Below, piece by piece: positions 39,247-47,664 of a DNA stretch of 50,763 bases (position 1 is the stretch's first letter; the number at the start of each line of letters is the position of its first letter). Under the pieces are notes generated by a model. The model had not been told where the DNA came from and did no database searches. It was given only the letters and a program-made list of their open reading frames with translations. The stretch covers positions 1-50,763 of the forward strand of contig CALIJH010000068.1 of the NCBI GenBank assembly GCA_938017765.1. Direction: 5' to 3'. The DNA is from an uncultured Leptotrichia sp. (GTDB lineage Bacteria > Fusobacteriota > Fusobacteriia > Fusobacteriales > Leptotrichiaceae). The translations under genes were made by a program, and so were the position numbers.

Positions 39247-40254
39247 TTATTTTTTCTTTAAAAGCTGCTTCACTTCTTCCGAGACATATTCGACCAGACC
39301 TACAGTTTTAGAATATTCCATTCTTTTAGGCCCTATAACTCCCATAATCCCCTTTGCATCTCCCATTGTATAGACTGAAAACACAAAAGAAAAATCCTCT
39401 AATCCTGCGATTTCCAAATCTTCTCCAAAAATTACATTTACTTCTCCGTCCTTATACTGGTCAGTTTTAATAAACTGGGAAAATATATGCCTCATATCTT
39501 CTGGATTATTAAAGAGTTTGACTCTGTCTATCACTTTCATAACATCGGAAACATTGCTTTCAAGTAAATTCGTCCCTCCTTCAAAAAACAATTTTCCCTC
39601 ATTTATTACCTGTTCTTCTTTCAATTCTTCCGGCATCAATAAATCCTTATTTATAAAGAATTCTTCAAGGTCAGACAACGTAAATGCTTTGGGGCTGTTT
39701 TTTATTTTTTCATTTAACAGTATATCAATATCTTCTACTTCTTCCTCATTCATAGGATTTTCAAGAAACATATTGAAACTTTTTGTCAAAAATGAATCCA
39801 TAACGGCAACCACTAAAATATTCATATTATTTATATGTATCAGCTTTACTTTTTTTACGCCTTCCTGTCTTATCACAGGCTCCAGAACTACACCCGCGTA
39901 CTGGCTCATTTTAGATAATAATCTCGATGTTTCCTCAAATATTTTATCTATCTGATTCATTTTTTTATTATACGCTTCGATTACTTTTGCTTTGGCTTCT
40001 GTAGAAATCTCTCTTATTTTAATAAGCTCTTCTACATATATTCTGTAGCCCTCACTCGTCGGAATTCTTCCGGAAGATGTGTGAGTTTTTACAATAAGTC
40101 CTTTATCTTCAAGATCTGCCATTGTATTTCTTATTGTGGCTGACGAAACTCCGATACTATATTTTTTTTCAAGAGTTCTCGAACCTACACTTTCACCAAA
40201 TTCCAGATAATGTTTAATAATAGCCTTTAATATTAATCGTTCTCTGTCATTCAT
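39247..40254 (-). CDS. hrcA: Heat-shock repressor HrcA
   Basis: A 335-residue repressor. The winged helix at the N-terminus (MNDRERLILKAIIKHYLEFG, then VGSRTLEKKY, SSATIRNTMADLED, THTSSGRIPTSEGYR) is the HrcA signature; the C-terminal GAF-like domain ends GVIGPKRMEYSKTVGLVEYV. It binds CIRCE and is stabilised by GroEL in known systems. Start at ATG 40254 with GGAAGG; an in-frame GTG upstream lies inside CIRCE. First gene of the operon, thus autoregulated. Confidence 0.97.
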   Translation of the reverse strand: MNDRERLILKAIIKHYLEFGESVGSRTLEKKYSIGVSSATIRNTMADLEDKGLIVKTHTSSGRIPTSEGYRIYVEELIKIREISTEAKAKVIEAYNKKMNQIDKIFEETSRLLSKMSQYAGVVLEPVIRQEGVKKVKLIHINNMNILVVAVMDSFLTKSFNMFLENPMNEEEVEDIDILLNEKIKNSPKAFTLSDLEEFFINKDLLMPEELKEEQVINEGKLFFEGGTNLLESNVSDVMKVIDRVKLFNNPEDMRHIFSQFIKTDQYKDGEVNVIFGEDLEIAGLEDFSFVFSVYTMGDAKGIMGVIGPKRMEYSKTVGLVEYVSEEVKQLLKKK

Positions 40255-40271
40255 CTTACACCTTCCTTTTG

Positions 40272-40298
40272 TTAGCACTCATTTATAAGGAGTGCTAA
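40272..40298. promoter_or_regulatory. CIRCE operator
   Basis: Perfect TTAGCACTC-N9-GAGTGCTAA, 18 bases upstream of the hrcA start and just downstream of the -10. The binding site for HrcA. Confidence 0.97.
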
Positions 40299-40308
40299 TT
40301 ACAGATAT

Positions 40309-40337
40309 ATAATATTATATTTTCTCCATATTGTCAA
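40309..40337 (-). promoter_or_regulatory. Heat-shock operon promoter
   Basis: TTGACA (40332-40337) and TATTAT (40309-40314), 17-base spacer on the minus strand, with CIRCE starting 11 bases downstream of the -10. Confidence 0.85.
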
Positions 40338-40383
40338 GTCTTTTTTTTAAAATTTTTTGATTTTTTTATATATTGTAAATATT

Positions 40384-40477
40384 AAAAAAAAACAGCTTAT
40401 ATTTTTCAATAAAAAAGAATACTCTGAATTTCAATATTTTATCTTTAATCCGACTATTCTTTTAACAGCTGTTTTTT
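40384..40477 (-). terminator. Large nested stem-loop terminator after ung
   Basis: Outer arms AAAAAACAGCT / AGCTGTTTTTT enclose inner arms AAAAGAATA / TATTCTTTT (40413-40421 and 40455-40463); a T9 run ends it on the minus strand. It separates ung from the hrcA promoter. Confidence 0.65.
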
Positions 40478-40500
40478 CAAATCTCTGCTTCTAATTTTTA

Positions 40501-41166
40501 CTACATTTTCCAATTTATTTCTTCTTTTCCCAGCTCTTTCAATATCTCATTAGCTTTTCTGAAATGTCCGCATCCGAAAAATCCTCTATTTGCAGACAGA
40601 GGGCTTGGATGGACTGTTTCCAGAATATAATGTTTATCCATATCTATCAGTCTTTTTTTACTTCTTGCATTATTTCCCCAGAGGATAAATATTAGCGGTT
40701 CATCTCTTTTATTAAGATATTCTATGACATTATCCGTAAATATTTCCCAGCCTATCTTTGAGTGGGAGTTAGCATTTTCGGCAACAACAGTAAGTGCCGT
40801 ATTTAAAAGAAGAACTCCCTGTTTTGCCCAAGGTACGAGGTATCCGCTTTTACTCATTTCATAACCGTATTCTTCATTTATTTCCTTATACATATTCTGC
40901 AATGAAGGAGGTAATTTCACTCCTTCTTTTACTGAAAAAGCCAGTCCATGTGCCTGATTGGGACCGTGATAAGGGTCCTGACCCAACAGCACTATTTTTG
41001 TATCCTTATATCCTGTAAGCTTAAATGCGGTGAATATTTCGTCAGCTTTAGGGTATATTCTTTTTGTCCTGTATTCATTTATAAGGAACTTTCTCATTTT
41101 CTGATAATATTCCTTATCAAATTCATCTTTCAGTATTTCGTCCCAGTCATTTCCGATATTTACCAT
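40501..41166 (-). CDS. ung: Uracil-DNA glycosylase
   Basis: A 221-residue family 1 UDG that removes uracil from DNA (base-excision repair). Motif GQDPYHGPNQAHGLAFSV with catalytic Asp is at residues 62-79; LLNTALTV is the uracil pocket; HPSPLSANRGFFGCGHF (from about 186) holds the catalytic His and the DNA-intercalation loop. All catalytic elements are intact. Last gene of a run that starts with the ECF transporter; a terminator follows. Confidence 0.97.
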   Translation of the reverse strand: MVNIGNDWDEILKDEFDKEYYQKMRKFLINEYRTKRIYPKADEIFTAFKLTGYKDTKIVLLGQDPYHGPNQAHGLAFSVKEGVKLPPSLQNMYKEINEEYGYEMSKSGYLVPWAKQGVLLLNTALTVVAENANSHSKIGWEIFTDNVIEYLNKRDEPLIFILWGNNARSKKRLIDMDKHYILETVHPSPLSANRGFFGCGHFRKANEILKELGKEEINWKM

Positions 41167-41197
41167 TTTTTTACCTCGATTATTATTTAATTATTTT

Positions 41198-42049
41198 CTA
41201 TTTTTCTATTTTTTTCAATTCCACTTTCCATTGATAACCTGATTCCACCTGATGAGCCCTTGAAAATGAACCCTGATTTATAGCTACTCCTATTTTATTC
41301 AACGAATTTACATAAAGGAGCGTTCTCCCTATATGGACTTCGGCAAAAGATTTTACATATTTTACAGTGCTGTTATAAACATTTCTCGTATCATGTTTTA
41401 TATTCAGTTCCAAAGTATCTCCGTAATTTATGTCCATTTTATCAAAAACTTCTTTCGGAATATTTGTCCATAAATTCCCAAATCTTATATCCAGTATATC
41501 GATAGTCCCTGTTATTTCCTTATTTTCATTTATTACTACGTCCGTTGTTTTTAAAAGTGTCATTTCTTCTAAATTCAGTTTCGGTCCGACTTCCTCATAA
41601 GAAATAACATTACTTGCCAGTCTTGCCCCTGTAAAAGCATATATGTCCCTGCCGTGAAATGTATAAGATTCTCCCGAATACGGCAGTCTGTTTTTTGTTT
41701 CGTCTATTTCTCTTACTTCACAAATACCGATATTGGAATGAATATGAGTCAGTGTCCCGTTGTCAGGAGTTACTATATACTTACCGTCCTTTGTCTTTGC
41801 AACAATACTTTTTCTTGAACTTCCTACTCCCGGGTCTACAACCGACACAAATACGGTTCCTTCAGGCCAATATTGTAAAGTCTGCACCAATCTGTAAGAA
41901 GCGTCCCATATATTATATGTCTCTATCTCATGGGTCAGATTATATATTTTTAAATCAGGATTGACACCCAGTGCAACTCCGTACATAGCTGCTACGGCAC
42001 CGTCCTGCAATCCGAAATCAGTTTGTAAAACAAGCATATTGTTTGACAT
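41198..42049 (-). CDS. S-adenosyl-L-methionine hydrolase (DUF62, SAM hydroxide adenosyltransferase)
   Basis: A 283-residue enzyme of the fluorinase/DUF62 superfamily that splits SAM into adenosine and methionine. Family motifs: LQTDFGLQDGAVAAMYGVAL (residues ~6-25), VFVSVVDPGVGSSRKSIV (metal/SAM loop), TPDNGTLT and TFHGRDIYAFTGARLA. The fluorinase-type insertion loop is not seen. It lies downstream of the ECF transporter genes, a neighbourhood DUF62 proteins are often found in, suggesting a linked substrate. AGGAGG precedes the ATG. Confidence 0.92.
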   Translation of the reverse strand: MSNNMLVLQTDFGLQDGAVAAMYGVALGVNPDLKIYNLTHEIETYNIWDASYRLVQTLQYWPEGTVFVSVVDPGVGSSRKSIVAKTKDGKYIVTPDNGTLTHIHSNIGICEVREIDETKNRLPYSGESYTFHGRDIYAFTGARLASNVISYEEVGPKLNLEEMTLLKTTDVVINENKEITGTIDILDIRFGNLWTNIPKEVFDKMDINYGDTLELNIKHDTRNVYNSTVKYVKSFAEVHIGRTLLYVNSLNKIGVAINQGSFSRAHQVESGYQWKVELKKIEK

Positions 42050-42073
42050 AAAATCCTCCTTAAAATTAAATAA

Positions 42074-42090
42074 ACTGATTGATAATCAGT
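42074..42090 (-). terminator. Small hairpin between ecfT and the SAM hydrolase
   Basis: ACTGATT / AATCAGT with a 3-base loop; on the minus strand T-rich sequence follows (TTATTTAATTTT). May reduce read-through into the SAM hydrolase and ung. Confidence 0.5.
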
Positions 42091-42134
42091 ATTTTAAAAT
42101 CGATAATGACTATTTATTTTAAATTTTCCGATTA

Positions 42135-42968
42135 TTATACAAATGGATTAAAGAAACGTCCATTATTTATTTTTATCAATATTATTGAAATAATGACAAA
42201 TATAATTGTTACTGTAATTCCTATAATATCCTTTAAAGTCATTTTCTCACCACAGTACCATGTCCGTCTGTTTTTCTTTCCAAATCCTCTTAAAAGCATA
42301 GCATTACTTATTATATCTATTTTTTCAATACTTGAAAATATAAGGGGCATCAATGTATAGGAAACATTTTTAATTCTTTTTATAAAGCCTGTCTTTTTGG
42401 ATACATCTATTCCTTTTGCCTGCTGGGCTTTATTTATCGTTATAAAATCTTCCTGAACCGTAGGTATATATCTCAAAGCTATGGATATTGCATAAGAAAA
42501 TTTATAAGGCACTCCTATTTTATTTACTGAAGCTGCAAACTCACTGGGATGAGTAGTTACAATAAAAAGTAAGGCAACGGGAATGACCGATATATATTTT
42601 ACAAAGATATTAAATTCATAAAACAGCTGTTCCCAAGTCAATATGTATATTCCGGCAATTCTAAAAATGTCGTGTCTTGTTCCGTAAATCTTAGTCCCCT
42701 CCAAAGGAGAAAAAAGAAATATCATCATCAAATTTAAAATCAGGAATATTGATATAAGATAAAATACTAATTTTATTTCTCTAAATTTTATTTTTGATAC
42801 CTTAAAAAGAAAAAAACCGAAAACAGTGAGGAATATGAGAAATCTTGTGTCATAAGTAAGCATAATGGCAGTCGTCCACAATAGGAAACAGATTAATTTT
42901 GCAGCTCCGTTCATTTTATGCAGAATTGAATCTTTTTCTATATATTCCAGCAAAAAATTATTTTTCAT
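42135..42968 (-). CDS. ecfT: ECF transporter transmembrane subunit EcfT
   Basis: A 277-residue coupling membrane protein (energy-coupling factor T component) with about five membrane segments (first about 24-70; others near 110, 135, 255). The coupling-helix motifs are ALRYIPTVQEDFITINKAQQ (A-R-x-P family pattern) and AMLLRGFGKKNRRTW. It links the S component to the ATPases. The ATG follows the ATPase stop immediately, so the subunits are co-translated. Confidence 0.92.
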   Translation of the reverse strand: MKNNFLLEYIEKDSILHKMNGAAKLICFLLWTTAIMLTYDTRFLIFLTVFGFFLFKVSKIKFREIKLVFYLISIFLILNLMMIFLFSPLEGTKIYGTRHDIFRIAGIYILTWEQLFYEFNIFVKYISVIPVALLFIVTTHPSEFAASVNKIGVPYKFSYAISIALRYIPTVQEDFITINKAQQAKGIDVSKKTGFIKRIKNVSYTLMPLIFSSIEKIDIISNAMLLRGFGKKNRRTWYCGEKMTLKDIIGITVTIIFVIISIILIKINNGRFFNPFV

Positions 42969-44672
42969 TTATTCACCTGCCTTTTCATAATGCACAAAAG
43001 TCTTTATCAAATCTTCAGGATTTATTCCTACAGCTTCTGCAAGATAATGAAGTGAAGTCTTTTTGAGATTGGCTTCTGCCAATATTTTACCGTCAGATAA
43101 AATTTCGGACGGTTTTCCCTCTTTTATTATTTCACCATTATTAAAAGCATAAGCTTTATCAGTATATTCAAGCATAAGGTGCATATCATGGGTTATAAAC
43201 AGTATTGTAATTCCATATCCATTGAGCTGTTTCAAAAATTCCATTATTTCCTTATAGTGAAATAAATCCTGACCCGCAGTAGGTTCATCGACTATTATTA
43301 TTTCAGGTTCAAGTACCAGAATGGAAGCTATCGTTACTCTTTTTTTCTGACCGTAACTCAATGCTTTTACAGGCCAGTTTCTGAAAGGTTTCAATTTACA
43401 TATTTCCAGAACTTTAAATACACGCTGTTCTATTTCTTCATGAGAAAATCCTCTTATTTTAAGTCCTAAAGCCACTTCATCAAAAATAGTAACCTTTGAA
43501 ATCATCGCATTAGGATTTTGCAGGACAAATCCTATTTTTTCTGCCCTCTCCGTTATGCTTTCACCCGTTATTTCCTTATTTTTATAAAATATTTCTCCTT
43601 TATCCTGTTTTTCAAATCCTGTAATGACTTTGGACAACGTCGACTTTCCCGCTCCGTTTGAACCTACAATGCTGACCATTTGTCCTTTTTTTATATCAAT
43701 ATTTATATTTTTCAGGATTTTCTTTTTTTCGTTATATGAAAAATCTATATTTTTAAGGTCTAATATCGTTTCAGAATTATTTTCCTTTTCCTTAGCCGGA
43801 TTATGCTTTATCCAGTTCAGAATATTATCCTTTATATCTGATAAGTCCATTTTTCCCATATCTGCTACTTCATTATATTTATTCAAGTCCACTCCGCTAT
43901 ATTTCAAGGCGGAGATATAGAGAGGCTCTCTTATATTTATCTTCTTCAATATATCATTTTTCAGTATGTTGTCAGGAGTATCGTCAATTATTATTTTTCC
44001 TTTATCTATAACTATTATTCTGTCCACTTTTTTATGAAGCACATCTTCAAGCCTGTGTTCTATAATTATAGTCGTAAGTTTTTTTCTGTTATGAAGTTCA
44101 TCTATCAGTTCCACGGCGTATTTACCGCTCAACGGGTCAAGATTTGCAAGAGGTTCGTCATAGAGAATTATTTTAGCATCTTCTACCATTATTCCCGCAA
44201 GGGAAACTTTCTGTTTCTGTCCTCCCGATAAATCGTGAGGTTTCATTTTCAGTAAATCTTCTATTTTTACAAATTTAGCTATTTCATTTACCTGCTTTTT
44301 CATAATATCTGTTTCCACAGTGTCATTTTCAAGAGCAAAAGCTATGTCTTCAGCAACACTGAGTCCCACAAACTGTGCATCAGAATCCTGTAAAGCGGTT
44401 CCTACATATTTTGAATGCTCAAAAATCCCGTTCAGAACTTCGTCATAAATTTTGAGTTCTCCTTTTATTTCTCCTTTGTAAAAATATGGTGCAAGCCCGT
44501 TTATACAATGACCAATTGTGCTTTTACCCGAGCCTGACGGTCCTATTATTAGTATTTTTTCACCCTCATAAATTTTCAGATTTATATTATGTAATGTAGG
44601 CTCCGATTGGCTTTCATACTGAAATGTAAAATCGCTAAAACTCACTGCCTCTTTTTTCCCATTTATTTCCAA
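42969..44672 (-). CDS. Fused ECF ATPase (EcfA-EcfA' in one chain)
   Basis: A 567-residue protein with two ABC ATPase domains. First: IIGPSGSGKSTIGHC (Walker A, ~36-50), LSGGQKQKVSLAG signature, ILYDEPLANLD Walker B. Second (from about 310): IVGSNGAGKSTLSKV, LSYGQKKRVTIAS, IIVDEPTAGQD. A linker of about 60 residues joins them; the last ~60 residues form the typical ECF C-terminal extension. Start is TTG with AAAGGAG nine bases upstream. It hydrolyses ATP to power uptake. Confidence 0.93.
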   Translation of the reverse strand: MEINGKKEAVSFSDFTFQYESQSEPTLHNINLKIYEGEKILIIGPSGSGKSTIGHCINGLAPYFYKGEIKGELKIYDEVLNGIFEHSKYVGTALQDSDAQFVGLSVAEDIAFALENDTVETDIMKKQVNEIAKFVKIEDLLKMKPHDLSGGQKQKVSLAGIMVEDAKIILYDEPLANLDPLSGKYAVELIDELHNRKKLTTIIIEHRLEDVLHKKVDRIIVIDKGKIIIDDTPDNILKNDILKKINIREPLYISALKYSGVDLNKYNEVADMGKMDLSDIKDNILNWIKHNPAKEKENNSETILDLKNIDFSYNEKKKILKNINIDIKKGQMVSIVGSNGAGKSTLSKVITGFEKQDKGEIFYKNKEITGESITERAEKIGFVLQNPNAMISKVTIFDEVALGLKIRGFSHEEIEQRVFKVLEICKLKPFRNWPVKALSYGQKKRVTIASILVLEPEIIIVDEPTAGQDLFHYKEIMEFLKQLNGYGITILFITHDMHLMLEYTDKAYAFNNGEIIKEGKPSEILSDGKILAEANLKKTSLHYLAEAVGINPEDLIKTFVHYEKAGE

Positions 44673-44704
44673 AACCGAGACTCCTTTCCTACGATTTATA
44701 AGTA

Positions 44705-45307
44705 TTAATCTTCTTTTTTCAAACTTCCTTTATTTACAAGAGTTTTAGAATATGCAAATATCAGAATTGTTCCTAAAACTGCCACACTGATAAAATTAGC
44801 AGCTCCTGCCATTATTCCCTGAGTAAACACCTTATTTTTAGGCTCATTGTAAAATAAAATGTCGAGTAACGGAGCTATAACTCCCCAACCCACTGCACAG
44901 ATTATAATTTCTCCGACTATCGATTTTACTATTTTTACACCGTTAAAATTATCCAAACCTACTATTTTTCCCAAAATTCCCATAGTATAACCAAAAAAGC
45001 CCGAAACAAATATCCAGCTGAACCATGGCGACCCGTATGCCGTCATATCACTTATAGTGTGCCCTATAAACCCTACTCCAAAACCTACTACAGGCCCGTA
45101 TATAAAAGAAATCAGTGCCAAAATTGCATATGTTATCTGGATTGTCGTATTTGGTATCGGTGTAGGAATTGCAGCAAATCTCGACGCTACTATATAGATA
45201 GCTGCTCCTATCCCCATTGCCACTACTTTTTTTATTCCTGAAATCTCTCCTCCTGCTTTTTTTGAAGATGTTGCTCTTTCTTTTTTTTCATTTTCTGTTG
45301 TACTCAT
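44705..45307 (-). CDS. ECF transporter substrate-binding S component (UPF0397 family)
   Basis: A 200-residue membrane protein with about six spans. Conserved UPF0397 motifs: KKVVAMGIGAAIYIVASRFA, IPTPIPNTTIQITYAILALI, VGFGVGFIGHTISDMTAYGS and DILFYNEPKNKVFTQGIMAG. S components bind a vitamin, nucleobase or related solute; the UPF0397 substrate is not established to my knowledge. The neighbouring SAM hydrolase hints at a methionine/adenosine-related solute. ATG 45307 is ten bases after GAGGTG; a TTG two codons earlier is less likely. Confidence 0.9.
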   Translation of the reverse strand: MSTTENEKKERATSSKKAGGEISGIKKVVAMGIGAAIYIVASRFAAIPTPIPNTTIQITYAILALISFIYGPVVGFGVGFIGHTISDMTAYGSPWFSWIFVSGFFGYTMGILGKIVGLDNFNGVKIVKSIVGEIIICAVGWGVIAPLLDILFYNEPKNKVFTQGIMAGAANFISVAVLGTILIFAYSKTLVNKGSLKKED

Positions 45308-45355
45308 TTTCAAATCACCTCTTAAAATCTATATTATTTATTTTTCTTTCAAAAA

Positions 45356-45391
45356 ATTATATCACTTAATATATCTTTCAGTCAATACTGA
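45356..45391 (-). promoter_or_regulatory. ECF operon promoter with a short dyad at the -35
   Basis: TTGACT (45380-45385) and TATAAT (45356-45361), 18-base spacer on the minus strand. TCAGTCAATACTGA (45378-45391) is a 5-bp-arm dyad covering the -35: a candidate repressor site. No riboswitch-like fold is evident before the S-component gene. Confidence 0.6.
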
Positions 45392-45521
45392 CTTTATATT
45401 TTCTTAGTTGATAGCTTATTTATTAATACTACTCTTACTTACATTATATTTTTATTTGCATTCATAATAAATACGACAAAATTAATAAAATATCAAAGTT
45501 AATATCGACCTTATTTATTAA

Positions 45522-45551
45522 TTGACTTTTCATTACTTTTTTTGATATAAT
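45522..45551 (+). promoter_or_regulatory. Promoter of the hypothetical gene at 45588
   Basis: TTGACT (45522-45527) and TATAAT (45546-45551), 18-base spacer, 37 bases from the start. Divergent from the ECF operon promoter. Confidence 0.65.
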
Positions 45552-45587
45552 GTAACAAATGTTATTTAATTTTAATAGGGGATTTCA

Positions 45588-46076
45588 ATGTTTAAAAAAG
45601 CTAAAAAATATATATTATCTGAAATTATACGTAATATTATCTTAAATATTTTCAATCAGTTTTTTAAAAATAGCAGTTTTTTGTTTTTATCAAAAGATAA
45701 TTTTGTAAATTTTGAAAACATTTCTTCAATTTATAATAAAAACAAAAAAGTCCTGCTAAATAAAAGTGATAATTTTTTTAAATTTTTGGATAAACAGATT
45801 TCTTCATTGGATTTTGATTTATCCTTTTTTGAAGATATAGATAAAAAATATATCAGCGTTTTAGTAAAAAAATTTGAGCAGCTCTGCTCAAATGACTATA
45901 TAGGATTTATGACTAATGACATTCGTAAAAAGGTCATTGAAAATTTTAGGAACATCATAGACTGTATTTCTCTTTTGTATACTGCTTTTACGGATGTCGC
46001 CTTGAATTACAGTTCCGTTTCGGAAAATATCCGTATTGTGAGGGCTCCTCCTTTTATTGCCGATTCTAATCAGTAA
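45588..46076 (+). CDS. Hypothetical protein
   Basis: A 162-residue protein that I do not recognise. N-terminus basic (MFKKAKKYILSEIIRNIILN) and amphipathic; then phenylalanine/lysine-rich helical sequence; C-terminus IRIVRAPPFIADSNQ. No signal peptide or obvious membrane span. AGGGG precedes the ATG, and it is followed 24 bases later by the nitronate monooxygenase gene, so the two probably share its promoter. Base composition is lower in GC than the following gene. Confidence 0.6.
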   Translation: MFKKAKKYILSEIIRNIILNIFNQFFKNSSFLFLSKDNFVNFENISSIYNKNKKVLLNKSDNFFKFLDKQISSLDFDLSFFEDIDKKYISVLVKKFEQLCSNDYIGFMTNDIRKKVIENFRNIIDCISLLYTAFTDVALNYSSVSENIRIVRAPPFIADSNQ

Positions 46077-46100
46077 TAAAATATCAGGAGGGAATAAAAA

Positions 46101-47186
46101 ATGAATGAAAAATTTAAAGGAATAAAAATAGGAAAACATTATATTGAAAAACCTCTCGTCCAAGGTGGAATGGGCGTAGGATTAAGCTGGGACCAGCTTG
46201 CGGGAAATGTTTCAAAAAACGGCTGTCTTGGTACTATAAGTGCTATTTGTACAGGATATTATCAGAATATGAGATTTGTCAAGAAACTTGTAAACGGCAG
46301 ACCTTTCGGCACTGAAAATACTTATAACAGAGAAGCTTTATTTGAAATTTTTAAAAATGCAAGAAAGATATGTGGGGATAAACCCCTCGCATGTAATGTA
46401 TTGCGTGCGATAAACGACTATGAAAGAGTAGTTACCGACGCTCTGGATGCGGGAGCGGATATTATTGTAACAGGAGCGGGACTTCCCCTCGAATTGCCAA
46501 GACTCACAAAAAACTATCCGGGAGTAGCCATTGTTCCTATCGTTTCATCTGCAAGAGCATTGAAAGTAATATGCAGGAAATGGAAATCCGAAGGCAGATT
46601 GCCTGACGCAGTAATTGTTGAAGGTCCTAAAAGTGGAGGACATCAGGGTGCAAAATATGACGAGCTTTTTGCTCCTGAACATCAGCTTGAATATGTCCTG
46701 CCTTTTGTGAAGGAAGAAAGGGACAAATGGGGAGATTTTCCTATAATAGCTGCAGGAGGTGTATGGGACACCGAAGATATCCTGCAAATGATGTCGCTGG
46801 GTGCCGATGCTGTACAAATGGGGACAAGATTTGTGGGTACTTATGAATGTGATGCGAGTATGGAGCTGAAAAAAGTGTTAATCAACGCCAAAAAAGAGGA
46901 TATCACTATAGTCGGTTCTCCTGTCGGTTATCCGGGTCGGGCTATAAAAACTGATCTTATTAAAAATCTGGTTCCTGATGACAAAAGAATAAAATGTATA
47001 AGTAACTGTGTCTTTCCATGTAATCGTGGACAGGGTGCAAGAAGAGTAGGATACTGTATTGCAGACAGTTTGGGCGATGCCTATCTTGGACGTCTTCAAA
47101 CAGGTCTGTTCTTTTCAGGAGCAAACGGTTACAAGCTGAAAGAAATTGTCCACGTAAAAGATTTAATAGACGAACTGATGAATTAA
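46101..47186 (+). CDS. Nitronate monooxygenase-family flavoprotein (FabK-like fold)
   Basis: A 361-residue FMN-dependent TIM-barrel enzyme. KPLVQGGMGVGLSWDQLAG opens the barrel; DALDAGADIIVTGAGLPLEL and VIVEGPKSGGHQGAKYD (catalytic-type His in SGGHQG) and FPIIAAGGVWDTEDI with GADAVQMGTRFV (FMN phosphate site) are characteristic. Such enzymes oxidise alkyl nitronates or, in FabK, reduce enoyl-ACP; the long C-terminal Cys-containing extension (CISNCVFPCNRGQG) fits the NMO-like group of Fusobacteria/Clostridia. AGGAGGG precedes the ATG. Confidence 0.88.
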   Translation: MNEKFKGIKIGKHYIEKPLVQGGMGVGLSWDQLAGNVSKNGCLGTISAICTGYYQNMRFVKKLVNGRPFGTENTYNREALFEIFKNARKICGDKPLACNVLRAINDYERVVTDALDAGADIIVTGAGLPLELPRLTKNYPGVAIVPIVSSARALKVICRKWKSEGRLPDAVIVEGPKSGGHQGAKYDELFAPEHQLEYVLPFVKEERDKWGDFPIIAAGGVWDTEDILQMMSLGADAVQMGTRFVGTYECDASMELKKVLINAKKEDITIVGSPVGYPGRAIKTDLIKNLVPDDKRIKCISNCVFPCNRGQGARRVGYCIADSLGDAYLGRLQTGLFFSGANGYKLKEIVHVKDLIDELMN

Positions 47187-47217
47187 AAAAAGTCGGATTT
47201 TAAATTCGACTTTTTTT
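47184..47217. terminator. Bidirectional terminator
   Basis: AAAAAAGTCG / CGACTTTTTT with a short AT loop and T-runs in both directions, between convergent genes. Confidence 0.85.
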
Positions 47218-47226
47218 ATTTACAGA

Positions 47227-47664
47227 TTATATATTCACTTCTAATTTACTGTCAAGACTTTTCGGTAATTCCAAAAAAGATTTCCATGCCTGTAAAACTT
47301 TTTTATACTCTTTCAGTCTGCAAGTCCACAATGGATATTCTTCACTTTCGCCAAAAATTGTATGAATAAACTGGACATAGTGATTTGTTATTTTGTACTG
47401 AAAAGCCTGTCCGTCCCATTCAACTCCGAAACTTTTTCCATTTTCCATATTTTTTATTTCATTCAATATTTCATCACAACTTTCAGGATACTGAAAATCT
47501 TCCATTATTCCTGTTATCAAAAATTTTGTATATTCTCCTATTTTTTCTCCTGCTTCCGCATACTCTTCAAAAGTATCAAAATCTTTTTCATCAGGATAAG
47601 GAATATCAGGATATTCAGTTAATCCAAAGTCTTGATCGTCATAATAGCCAAATATTATTTTCAT
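47227..47664 (-). CDS. Candidate immunity protein for the EndoU toxin
   Basis: A 145-residue strongly acidic soluble protein (YYDDQDFGLTEYPDIPYPDE, then DFDTFEEYAEAGEKIGEY). I recognise no named family. It directly follows the EndoU toxin gene with an ATGA overlap, and size, charge and coupling are those of polymorphic-toxin immunity proteins, which mask a basic nuclease. Function is inferred from context only. Confidence 0.55.
   Translation of the reverse strand: MKIIFGYYDDQDFGLTEYPDIPYPDEKDFDTFEEYAEAGEKIGEYTKFLITGIMEDFQYPESCDEILNEIKNMENGKSFGVEWDGQAFQYKITNHYVQFIHTIFGESEEYPLWTCRLKEYKKVLQAWKSFLELPKSLDSKLEVNI

Noticed and set aside
45308..45587. Possible SAM or other riboswitch before the ECF operon
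   Set aside because: Only a promoter and a 5-bp-arm dyad are seen; no conserved aptamer fold.
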